Source of the DNA: Thermoplasmatota archaeon
GTDB taxonomy: Archaea; Thermoplasmatota; Thermoplasmata; UBA10834
Reading direction: 5' to 3'
DNA: 5,089 nucleotides
Assembly: GCA_022848805.1 (NCBI GenBank)
Contig: JAJISI010000061.1
Coordinates: 2,279-7,367, forward strand
Of the stretch, positions 1-4,579 are shown piece by piece. The translations under genes were made by a program, and so were the position numbers. Under the pieces are notes generated by a model. It worked only from the letters and a program-made list of their open reading frames with translations. It was not told the DNA's origin and ran no database searches. Position 1 is the stretch's first letter. Each line of letters begins with the position of its first letter.

Positions 1-807
1 ACCCCCGTTCTGGAACGCCATCTGATCCGCGTATTGCCATCCCCCCGCACTTGCGGCACGAGCGGGTGGGAGCGCGTACACGTGCTGATGTGACCCTTGG
101 TGGGCAGCATGATGCTCCCTCGACCACGGCAGATGCGATGATATCGCATGGGCGAGGCCCGGGTGAGCCGGCGCCGGATACGGGTGCGACTGGGTCTTAT
201 TGCTGTCATGCACGAGGACCGTGGTGTTCGACATGGTCGATCCGGAGGTGAACTCGATCTCACGCCTGCTCTGCTCGGCCAGTATCCCTCCGACATAGGC
301 GAAGGCGACAGTGACGACGTACGTGTTGATGCCGTACGGACTCGAGCCGGCGAGCGCGGCGACGAACGAACCCACGTACTCTGAGGAGAACTGGATGTAC
401 GGTGAGATGAATGGAATGCTCTGGCCCAACGATGCCGACACGGCCGCTGGAGCCACCGCGACTCCGAGGATATGCGACGGGAAGAACCCGCTGTCGAACC
501 CCGTCAAGACCACATAGAGGCAGGCGACAGGAATTATGGCAGCGGCGACGCCCTTCCAGGGTCCTCCCGCTCTGCGCCCGCCGACATACCCCGCGATCAT
601 CTGACCGAAGAGCGGGAGCCACCAAAGGACGATGGAGAGCACGAGCGTGTACTTCGCAGCGCTCCAGAAACTGTATACCACGCCGCTCGACTTGAACTTC
701 CTGCCCTCGTAATCATGTCCGTAGGAAGCTAGCCGATACGGCGTTTTGTTCGCGTCCGATTGAGTCTGATCGTCTTGAGCAGACCGACTCTTCAGTCCGA
801 ATACCAT
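1..807 (-). CDS. Predicted multi-pass membrane protein with His-rich tail (C-terminus outside window)
   Basis: Reading leftwards from the ATG at 807-805, 269 codons are open without a stop to the window edge, so the gene is 3'-truncated here. I do not recognise the family. The first ~50 residues are polar (N-terminus MVFGLKSRSAQDDQ). Hydrophobic segments follow at about 54-75, 86-104, 112-130 and 159-176. Between the first two is a Gly-rich turn, GQMIAGYVGGRRAGG (68-82), of the kind seen in small-residue helix packing. From about residue 200 the protein is polar and rich in His, Pro, Ala and Ser, with ten histidines in residues 200-242, probably an extramembrane tail. A weak Shine-Dalgarno-like purine run (GAAGGGATG) precedes the start. 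An in-frame ATG at 846-844 would add 13 residues, but it lies only ~21 bases from the TATA box centre, so I prefer 807. The gene is divergent from the receiver/DUF835 pair. That the frame is real is supported by continuous openness and membrane-like composition; the function is unknown. Confidence 0.72.
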   Translation of the reverse strand, partial: MVFGLKSRSAQDDQTQSDANKTPYRLASYGHDYEGRKFKSSGVVYSFWSAAKYTLVLSIVLWWLPLFGQMIAGYVGGRRAGGPWKGVAAAIIPVACLYVVLTGFDSGFFPSHILGVAVAPAAVSASLGQSIPFISPYIQFSSEYVGSFVAALAGSSPYGINTYVVTVAFAYVGGILAEQSRREIEFTSGSTMSNTTVLVHDSNKTQSHPYPAPAHPGLAHAISSHLPWSREHHAAHQGSHQHVYALPPARAASAGGWQYADQMAFQNGG

Positions 808-821
808 TGCCCATCCCTTCG

Positions 822-839
822 GTCCGACGAGTGTCGGAC
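822..839. repeat. Perfect 7-bp inverted repeat in the leader of the membrane-protein gene
   Basis: GTCCGAC (822-828) and GTCGGAC (833-839) are exact inverted copies separated by GAGT. The element sits between the leftward TATA box and the start codon at 807, where the transcript is expected to begin. It could be an operator for a dimeric regulator or a small 5'-leader hairpin. The position and symmetry are seen directly; the function is inferred. Confidence 0.5.
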
Positions 840-861
840 GATTCATACTAATGCCGTCCGT

Positions 862-873
862 AGTATATATTTC
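862..873 (-). promoter_or_regulatory. TATA box for the leftward membrane-protein gene
   Basis: On the minus strand this reads as an AAATATATAC element in an otherwise GC-rich region. A transcription start about 25 bases downstream would fall near 841, giving a leader of roughly 35 bases before the ATG at 807. The inverted repeat at 822-839 would lie within that leader. Confidence 0.5.
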
Positions 874-900
874 TTCTCAGACCTGGACCAGAGTGATTAA

Positions 901-955
901 CCGTCAGACGGAATGCCGTAGGCATTCGGATTCCGAAGTCCGGAGCAACGGCCGT
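901..955. repeat. Cluster of five short palindromes
   Basis: Reading along: CCGTC-A-GACGG (901-911), GAATGCC-GTA-GGCATTC (911-927), TTCGGA-T-TCCGAA (925-937), TCCGGA (939-944) and ACGGCCGT (948-955) are each perfectly symmetric. Their centres are about 10-13 bases apart, roughly one helical turn. They lie upstream of both divergent promoters, which suits a regulatory array. They do not share a common half-site, so a single regulator binding all five is not shown. Confidence 0.5.
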
Positions 956-1040
956 CAGGTAGTGCGACCTCGTCACGCTTCCTAAGTGATCGGAGCAACC
1001 GCAACACGCGGGTATCAATCACGATAACCGAAGTGGCCAA

Positions 1041-1050
1041 CTTATATATG
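1041..1050 (+). promoter_or_regulatory. TATA box for the receiver/DUF835 operon
   Basis: CTTATATATG stands out as an archaeal TATA element in GC-rich surroundings. Transcription would start near 1072, leaving a leader of about 57 bases before the receiver ATG at 1129. No second AT-rich promoter-like element is visible between the receiver and the DUF835 gene, so this probably drives both. Confidence 0.6.
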
Positions 1051-1128
1051 CACGGAATCTTTTCACTAGATTGTGTCTAAGAGCGGAGGAGATGACGAAT
1101 ATCCGCTTGTGGACAGGCAGGGCTCAGG

Positions 1129-1491
1129 ATGGCGAAAGTTCTAATTGTCGAGGATGCACCGTTCATCAGAGAGATGATCCGTGACATCCTTGAATCCCAC
1201 GACCACGAGATTGTTGGAGAGGCGGCCAACGGTCTAGAGGCGATAGAGAAGTACAAGGCGCTCAAACCGGACATCGTGCTCATGGACATACTCATGCCGG
1301 GAATGGACGGGCTGTCGGCGATTACCAAGATAATCGAGCAGGACACTAGTGCTAAGATAATTGTAGTCAGCGCACTGGTGAAAGAAGCTCTCAGGAAGGA
1401 GGCCATGCGTGCTGGTGCGATGGACTTCGTCGCGAAACCCTTCCAGGTTGAGAGACTGTTAGAGGCCGTCAGAGCGGCCACCACAGCGTGA
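1129..1491 (+). CDS. Stand-alone CheY-type response regulator receiver protein
   Basis: This 120-residue protein is a single receiver (REC) domain with no output domain. The acidic pocket is E8-D9, the phospho-acceptor aspartate is D53 (in VLMDILMPGMDG), the switch Ser/Thr position is S81 (VVSA), and the conserved lysine is K103 in AKPF. The set is complete, so the protein should be phosphorylatable and cytoplasmic. The start at 1129 is firm, because an in-frame stop occurs upstream at 1093 with no other start between. Ribosome-binding signal is weak (CAGGGCTCAGG just before the ATG). A stronger GGAGG at 1085-1089 lies too far upstream. It precedes a 7TM-DUF835 protein by 81 bases on the same strand, suggesting a shared transcript and a signalling partnership. 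No kinase, CheA or methyl-accepting protein is in the window, so a chemotaxis role is not supported, and the cognate kinase is unknown. Confidence 0.93.
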   Translation: MAKVLIVEDAPFIREMIRDILESHDHEIVGEAANGLEAIEKYKALKPDIVLMDILMPGMDGLSAITKIIEQDTSAKIIVVSALVKEALRKEAMRAGAMDFVAKPFQVERLLEAVRAATTA

Positions 1492-1572
1492 TCACGGCAT
1501 CCCCGGCTTGACCTGCTGCAACCAGCCAGGACGTGACCTGGAAGCCGGCGTGCCTTCGAGAGGAACAGGGCG

Positions 1573-2877
1573 ATGGTGGCTGTACTCTGGCTCGCATCTT
1601 TGATTGCAGGCGCAATCTGTTTTGGTGCAGGATTGCTCGGATTCCTATCCAATCCCAAATCGAAAGCCGCGCTTCTGTTCCTCTTTGCGATGTCGGGCGT
1701 ATTCATCGCTTTGATAACGGGATCGATGTACACCCTCGTCGACCCCGCGATGGAGGACCTCACGACGACGATAGGCATGACTTTCATATTCTCGAGTCTG
1801 CTCGCGGAGACTTTCCTCTGGCAGCTCGCCATCCTCTTCCCGGTGGAGCGGAGAATCAAGTTCATCCCGCCGAATGGATTCGGCCTGCTCATGGTGGCTG
1901 GCGTTGTCGCGGCCGTGGTACTGGTGACCTTGGCCGACATCGGGATCGCGGCGGAAGGGGCGGCGACGATTTCATCGTATGGCGTGGACCTACTCGTGCT
2001 CTACCCGGCCGTCATGATCCTCATGGCGATGGTCCTGATAGTAGCTGCAAGGGCTCATTCGAGCGATGTTCAGAGGCGTTCCGGGTTCATCTACCTCGTG
2101 GGTCTATGGGTCTTCGCGCTAGGCAGCGTACCGTATATGTTCGAGGCCACGGGAAGCGCACCATGGATGGCGGGAGGGGTATCTCTTGCCGAACTTTCGG
2201 TTGTGGTCGCGATAGCCGCCTCCGGTTTGATTTTCTCGATCGCTATCGCAAGAGGTCAGATGGTGATGATGACTCCGACAGTGGAGGCCGCAGTCTCCAG
2301 CACCAAAGCCTCGTATGAGATGCTCCACAGAAGGACTTATCTCGTTGAGGAGGAGAAGCCCGAGCTTTCGTTCGACATATTCGTGGACATCCTCAAAGGA
2401 AGGTGCTTCGACTGCGAAGACGACGAAAGCTTCCCGTGCGAGAGCATCGATTGCAGTCAATGCGTACTGCCGTGTCCGTGCAGGGAGTGCACGAAATATG
2501 CCAGCCGGGCGCAGGGATTGATTGTAACCAGACAGCACCCCGACGACGTACGATCGCAGTTCTTCATACAGACCACACCGATCGTATGGCTCTCGACCGT
2601 TGCCGGAAGAGACAACCTCGATCCCGCCAAGCTGAGCCTTCTGACGGACATGCTCTCCAACTTCATGGAGCGCTCGCAGAACGGAGTGATCCTGGTCGAC
2701 GGCATCGAGTATCTCATGACTAGCAACGAGTTCTCGCGCGTCCTCAAGACAGTCGACAGATGGTCGGAGATCGCGATGACCAGCTCGAGCCGATTGATCA
2801 TTTCGCTCGACCCGAGGGCGTTCGAACCCAGAGAGCTGGCATTGCTCGAGAGTAACAAGGAGATCGTCCGCACATAA
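1573..2877 (+). CDS. Seven-helix membrane protein with C-terminal DUF835 domain and eight-cysteine insert
   Basis: The 434-residue product has seven hydrophobic segments at about 2-25, 31-55, 65-91, 101-121, 136-159, 170-190 and 201-226. A cytosolic part follows from about residue 228. Residues ~253-430 match the archaeal DUF835 pattern: an opening SFDIFVDILKG, GLIVTR (315-320), a TPIVWLS stretch (335-341), DGIEYL (376-381) and a late DP..L..E end. Within this domain, residues 278-306 carry eight cysteines (278, 281, 289, 294, 297, 301, 303, 306), enough for two four-Cys metal sites. The DUF835 family is common in Thermoplasmata and Thermococci and has no established activity. The layout resembles a 7TM sensor whose cytosolic end is DUF835 instead of a kinase. 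The start at 1573 is the first possible one after an in-frame stop at 1534. It follows the receiver gene by 81 bases, and their joint role in signalling is inferred. Confidence 0.88.
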   Translation: MVAVLWLASLIAGAICFGAGLLGFLSNPKSKAALLFLFAMSGVFIALITGSMYTLVDPAMEDLTTTIGMTFIFSSLLAETFLWQLAILFPVERRIKFIPPNGFGLLMVAGVVAAVVLVTLADIGIAAEGAATISSYGVDLLVLYPAVMILMAMVLIVAARAHSSDVQRRSGFIYLVGLWVFALGSVPYMFEATGSAPWMAGGVSLAELSVVVAIAASGLIFSIAIARGQMVMMTPTVEAAVSSTKASYEMLHRRTYLVEEEKPELSFDIFVDILKGRCFDCEDDESFPCESIDCSQCVLPCPCRECTKYASRAQGLIVTRQHPDDVRSQFFIQTTPIVWLSTVAGRDNLDPAKLSLLTDMLSNFMERSQNGVILVDGIEYLMTSNEFSRVLKTVDRWSEIAMTSSSRLIISLDPRAFEPRELALLESNKEIVRT

Positions 2878-2884
2878 CATCCGA

Positions 2885-2905
2885 AGACCGCGTAAGGAAC
2901 GGTCT
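2885..2905. repeat. Small hairpin between the DUF835 gene and the tRNA gene
   Basis: AGACCG (2885-2890) and CGGTCT (2900-2905) are perfect inverted copies around a nine-base loop, just after the DUF835 stop codon. No T-rich tract follows on the plus strand, so a terminator role is only a possibility. It also lies just downstream of the leftward tRNA. Confidence 0.35.
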
Positions 2906-2926
2906 GAGAACAGGAGATGTGGGAAA

Positions 2927-3039
2927 TGGTCCCGACTCCCGGATTTGAACCGGGGGCCTGCTGATTTCGGCGACTGAGATCGGTCGTTCCGATTTCCATA
3001 CTACAGTCAGCCGCTCTAGCCAGTCTGAGCTAAGTCGGG
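2927..3039 (-). tRNA. tRNA-Tyr(GTA): tRNA-Tyr (anticodon GTA) with a 35-nt intron and encoded CCA
   Basis: Read on the minus strand the cloverleaf is complete. The acceptor CCCGACT (3039-3033) pairs with AGTCGGG, with T8 and A9 in place. The D stem is GCTC/GAGC, and the anticodon stem GCTGA pairs with TCAGC. The T arm is CCCGG-TTCAAAT-CCGGG. The discriminator is A, and CCA is encoded at 2929-2927. The anticodon GTA is at 3004-3002. The first base pair C1-G72 and A73 agree with archaeal tyrosine tRNAs. The exons are 3039-3001 and 2965-2930, giving a 75-nt mature body before CCA. The intron sits at the usual archaeal position after base 37. A TATA box lies upstream at 3086-3094. Confidence 0.95.
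2966..3000 (-). other. Intron of tRNA-Tyr
   Basis: 35 bases interrupt the anticodon loop between positions 37 and 38. The right-hand boundary is uncertain by one or two bases because of an AAA run at the junction. Internally ATCGG and CCGAT form a 5-bp hairpin around AACGA. Archaeal tRNA introns are cut by the splicing endonuclease at a bulge-helix-bulge. By eye I cannot build the canonical 3-4-3 form here; the best exon-intron pairing is GACTG (tRNA 30-34) with CAGTC in the intron, which leaves an oversized bulge. Confidence 0.8.
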
Positions 3040-3085
3040 TTTCCGCACGCCAGAAAGCTGGTGTGAGGCACCCTATCATGAATTC

Positions 3086-3094
3086 CATATAAAT
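3086..3094 (-). promoter_or_regulatory. TATA box for tRNA-Tyr
   Basis: The minus strand reads ATTTATATG, a strong archaeal TATA match. Its centre is about 51 bases upstream of the mature tRNA 5' end, implying a start near 3064 and a leader of roughly 25 bases to be trimmed by RNase P. Confidence 0.6.
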
Positions 3095-3177
3095 CGTTTT
3101 TCGGCGGCCACGAATCGGCGTGGACGGCTATCGCTTCGACGGTCCCGCCTTGCTTGCGTGCGTCCATTGACCTAAGC

Positions 3178-3200
3178 TTTATATATTCACAATTTTATAA
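3178..3200 (+). promoter_or_regulatory. Two adjacent TATA-like elements for the ribbon-helix-helix gene
   Basis: TTTATATATT (3178-3187) and ATTTTATAA (3192-3200) are the only AT-rich segments ahead of the rightward gene. Predicted starts are near 3209 and 3223. Either leaves a leader of about 60-75 bases before the ATG at 3282. Both 9-nt ACGTAAGGC repeats lie at or downstream of these starts. Confidence 0.5.
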
Positions 3201-3216
3201 GGGGGTTGTCCGACAC

Positions 3217-3257
3217 ACGTAAGGCAAAAGAGGTACAAACGATGCCGGACGTAAGGC
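3217..3257 (+). repeat. Direct repeat ACGTAAGGC (x2) in the leader of the RHH gene
   Basis: The nine bases ACGTAAGGC occur exactly at 3217-3225 and 3249-3257, 32 bases apart start to start (about three helical turns). They lie between the TATA elements and the regulator's start. Ribbon-helix-helix proteins often bind repeated half-sites in their own promoters, so autoregulation is a reasonable but untested reading. Confidence 0.45.
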
Positions 3258-3281
3258 GTGCTATGCACGGGGCGACAGGCA

Positions 3282-3518
3282 ATGAACCGCGAGAGCGAGA
3301 AGGTAACCATACGGATTCCTGAACGACACCTTCGCGCTTTGGACTTCCTCGTGGAGATCGACGATTTCCCGTCGAAATCCGAGGCGATCCGCGCGGCCAT
3401 CAGAGACCTGATCTATTCCCGTCTGGAACTGGTCGTCGACAGGATGAAGAAGTTCGAGCACGCAGAACAGTCGCTAGCCACGATAAAAGCATACGAGGAA
3501 GAATATCTGAAGAAGTAG
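3282..3518 (+). CDS. Small ribbon-helix-helix (CopG/CdrS-like) DNA-binding protein
   Basis: From the ATG at 3282 the protein is 78 residues. Residues 7-13 (KVTIRIP) fit the N-terminal beta-strand of a ribbon-helix-helix fold. Helix one is about 14-27, and FPSKSEAIRAAIRDLI is the typical turn plus helix two. Such proteins dimerise and bind DNA through the paired strands. The C-terminal half is a charged, probably helical tail (RLELVVDRMKKFEHAEQSLA). An in-frame GTG at 3258 would add eight residues that do not look like family sequence, so I chose the ATG. The nearby Shine-Dalgarno (GGGG at 3269-3272) is weak. The FP.(K/R)SEAIR motif resembles haloarchaeal CdrS-type regulators, but no ftsZ gene is nearby to support that role. 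Target genes are unknown. Confidence 0.85.
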   Translation: MNRESEKVTIRIPERHLRALDFLVEIDDFPSKSEAIRAAIRDLIYSRLELVVDRMKKFEHAEQSLATIKAYEEEYLKK

Positions 3519-3559
3519 TCAGAAACGGGATGGGATGCACTCTAACTACTCTATTCCTC

Positions 3560-3603
3560 GACTCACTGAGTCAGGATTACCTCCCCCCTATTTTTTTATT
3601 TTC
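3560..3603 (+). terminator. Probable terminator of the RHH gene
   Basis: A short stem GACTC-ACT-GAGTC (3560-3572) is followed by a C-run and then a T-rich tract (3589-3603, including seven consecutive Ts). Archaeal RNA polymerase terminates at T-rich stretches. The tract lies 70 bases past the stop codon, in a convergent gap, and faces the right way for the plus-strand gene. Confidence 0.55.
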
Positions 3604-3607
3604 ACAA

Positions 3608-3628
3608 GGATACTGGGAGGTATCCAGT
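3608..3628. repeat. Overlapping inverted repeats in the convergent gap
   Basis: GGATAC (3608-3613) pairs with GTATCC (3620-3625). Alternatively ACTGG (3612-3616) pairs with CCAGT (3624-3628). The two hairpins are mutually exclusive. They lie just past the end of the leftward PAC2 gene. No T-rich tract follows on the minus strand, so terminator function for that operon is uncertain. Confidence 0.35.
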
Positions 3629-3646
3629 CTAGTTCAGGCTGCAGGC

Positions 3647-4405
3647 TTAACCGATGTAGCCCAGGTCTTCCTTCCTCGGCTCGGACGGAGGCTCAGACTC
3701 CTTCAGCTTGGATGTGAGCATGTCGATCTGTTGGGCCTTGTCCTCGAGGTCCTTGTAATCGAGCTTCATCTTGAGGATCTTCGACAGCACTTCGAGCACG
3801 GCCTGTGCGGCCTTCGGGTCCACGAAGTAGCCCGAAGTCTCTCCCATGAGGCAGACGCAGCGCATGCCCATCACCTTCCCCAGGCCGAGCAGGAGTCCGC
3901 TCGCGCCGACTATGCCGCTTCCAGGTTCGCCCTTGGAGAATGTCACCCCGTGCGTCTTCATCTCCTCCACGAGGGCCTCTTCGGTCACGGCGCCTAACAC
4001 CCTCGGCTTCTCGATGAGCTTGCCAAGACCGTACCCCCCGAGCGTGAAAGTCATCTTCACCCCTAGGTCCTGGGCCATCCTCATGGTCCTGTCGGAGAGT
4101 TCGTACTGTCCGTCAGAGGTCAAGCCCTGGTAGTCGCCCACCAGGATCACGAGGTCGTTCTCGGCATCTGGCCTCTTGACGTAGTACATCTCGTTGCTGA
4201 CCAGCTTTATCACGCCGGAATCGCTCACGAGGACCTGTGGCGGGAAGTATTTCGAGAATATCTCCACGAACTTCACGGCCTTCAGTTGGTCGACCAGATG
4301 CTCCGCCGCCAGCTTGCCCACGTTACCGACGCCTGGCAGGCCCTCTATCATGATGGGGGCGTTGAGCTCCGGCTTCTCCTTGTAGACCAAGACCACGTCG
4401 TCCAT
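3647..4405 (-). CDS. PAC2-family proteasome assembly chaperone
   Basis: The 252-residue product belongs to the PAC2 family (archaeal PbaA/PbaB-like, related to eukaryotic Pba1-Pba2), cytosolic chaperones linked to 20S proteasome assembly. Family features seen are IEGLPGVGNVGKLAAEHLV (residues 21-39), FPPQVLVSDSGVIKL, LVILVGDYQGLTSDGQYELS, the glycine-rich TLGGYGLGK, and GIVGASGLLLGLGK with MRCVCLMGETSGY further on. Length is normal. The last ~30 residues form a charged tail ending GYIG. This puts Tyr third from the end, not second from the end as in the HbYX motif that docks on proteasome alpha rings. The start ATG at 4405 is six bases after the Nop10 stop, so it is the third gene of the aIF2-alpha/Nop10 operon. 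It is not clear which archaeal paralogue (PbaA or PbaB) it represents. Confidence 0.92.
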   Translation of the reverse strand: MDDVVLVYKEKPELNAPIMIEGLPGVGNVGKLAAEHLVDQLKAVKFVEIFSKYFPPQVLVSDSGVIKLVSNEMYYVKRPDAENDLVILVGDYQGLTSDGQYELSDRTMRMAQDLGVKMTFTLGGYGLGKLIEKPRVLGAVTEEALVEEMKTHGVTFSKGEPGSGIVGASGLLLGLGKVMGMRCVCLMGETSGYFVDPKAAQAVLEVLSKILKMKLDYKDLEDKAQQIDMLTSKLKESEPPSEPRKEDLGYIG

Positions 4406-4411
4406 GATTAG

Positions 4412-4579
4412 CTACCCCGACATCTCCTTCTTGAGCCTGCGCCTGTACTCGCCATATTTATCGCTCGGAGAATACTTAGCAGGAATAGGCATGAAGGTTG
4501 CGCCTCCGCAGACAGGGCAAGCATCCCCTAGCGTGTACTTCCGACAGGGGGAGCACCTTCTGAGGAGCGTCTTCGTCAC
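4412..4579 (-). CDS. nop10: H/ACA ribonucleoprotein subunit Nop10
   Basis: This 55-codon gene encodes a typical archaeal Nop10. Two CxxC pairs, C9-x2-C12 and C21-x2-C24 (CPVCGG), make the N-terminal zinc ribbon. The conserved linker and helix follow as AKYSPSDKYGEYRRRLKKE (residues 34-52). Nop10 binds the catalytic subunit Cbf5 in H/ACA guide-RNA particles that make pseudouridine in rRNA. The start is GTG at 4579, overlapping the aIF2-alpha stop as GTGA. A strong Shine-Dalgarno GGAGG (4588-4584) lies four bases upstream, within the aIF2-alpha coding tail. The PAC2 gene begins six bases after its TAG stop. Both junctions point to one transcript with coupled translation. Confidence 0.96.
   Translation of the reverse strand: MTKTLLRRCSPCRKYTLGDACPVCGGATFMPIPAKYSPSDKYGEYRRRLKKEMSG

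Larger units (their letters stand above)
808..1128. other. Divergent intergenic region, no gene seen
   Basis: This 321-base stretch separates the leftward membrane-protein gene from the rightward receiver gene. I see no convincing coding frame. It holds two outward-facing TATA boxes (862-873 and 1041-1050), the 7-bp inverted repeat at 822-839, a run of close-set palindromes at 901-955, and a 9-nt direct repeat CGGAGCAAC at 941-949 and 991-999. The rest has no recognisable signal. A small RNA cannot be ruled out. Confidence 0.6.

Noticed and set aside
260..625. 121-codon minus-strand frame with an Arg-rich product
   Set aside because: It is a shadow of the membrane-protein gene on the same strand in another frame. 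The product is Arg-rich and low-complexity with no domain, while the overlapping 269-codon frame has clear hydrophobic segments.
1092..1184. 30-codon frame with ATG at 1092 just after GGAGGAG, ahead of the receiver gene
   Set aside because: The Shine-Dalgarno abuts the ATG with too little spacing. The short peptide (MTNIRLWTGR...) overlaps the receiver gene in another frame and shows no sign of selection.
1526..1541. CCAGG-ACGTGA-CCTGG inverted repeat between the receiver and DUF835 genes
   Set aside because: Only five paired bases with no T-rich tract or promoter element nearby. It is likely chance in GC-rich DNA and does not argue for separate transcripts.
1077..1940. 287-codon minus-strand frame opposite the receiver and DUF835 genes
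   Set aside because: It runs antisense across two well-supported genes and the intergenic gap. Its Ser/Ala/Arg-rich composition is typical of an antisense shadow.
1533..2318. 261-codon plus-strand frame overlapping the 7TM region
   Set aside because: The Arg/Gly/Asp-rich product has no recognisable domain. The frame starting at 1573 encodes membrane helices and DUF835.
2457..3088. Two minus-strand frames covering the tRNA and the DUF835 C-terminus
   Set aside because: They run through the tRNA-Tyr gene and antisense to the DUF835 domain. Their products show no family features.
3108..3123. CCACG-AATCGG-CGTGG hairpin between the tRNA and RHH promoters
   Set aside because: A 5-bp stem in GC-rich sequence is expected by chance, and its position gives no functional hint.
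3530..3997. 155-codon plus-strand frame with a His/Leu-rich product
   Set aside because: It is antisense to the PAC2 chaperone gene, which has strong family motifs. It also reads through the T-rich terminator region.
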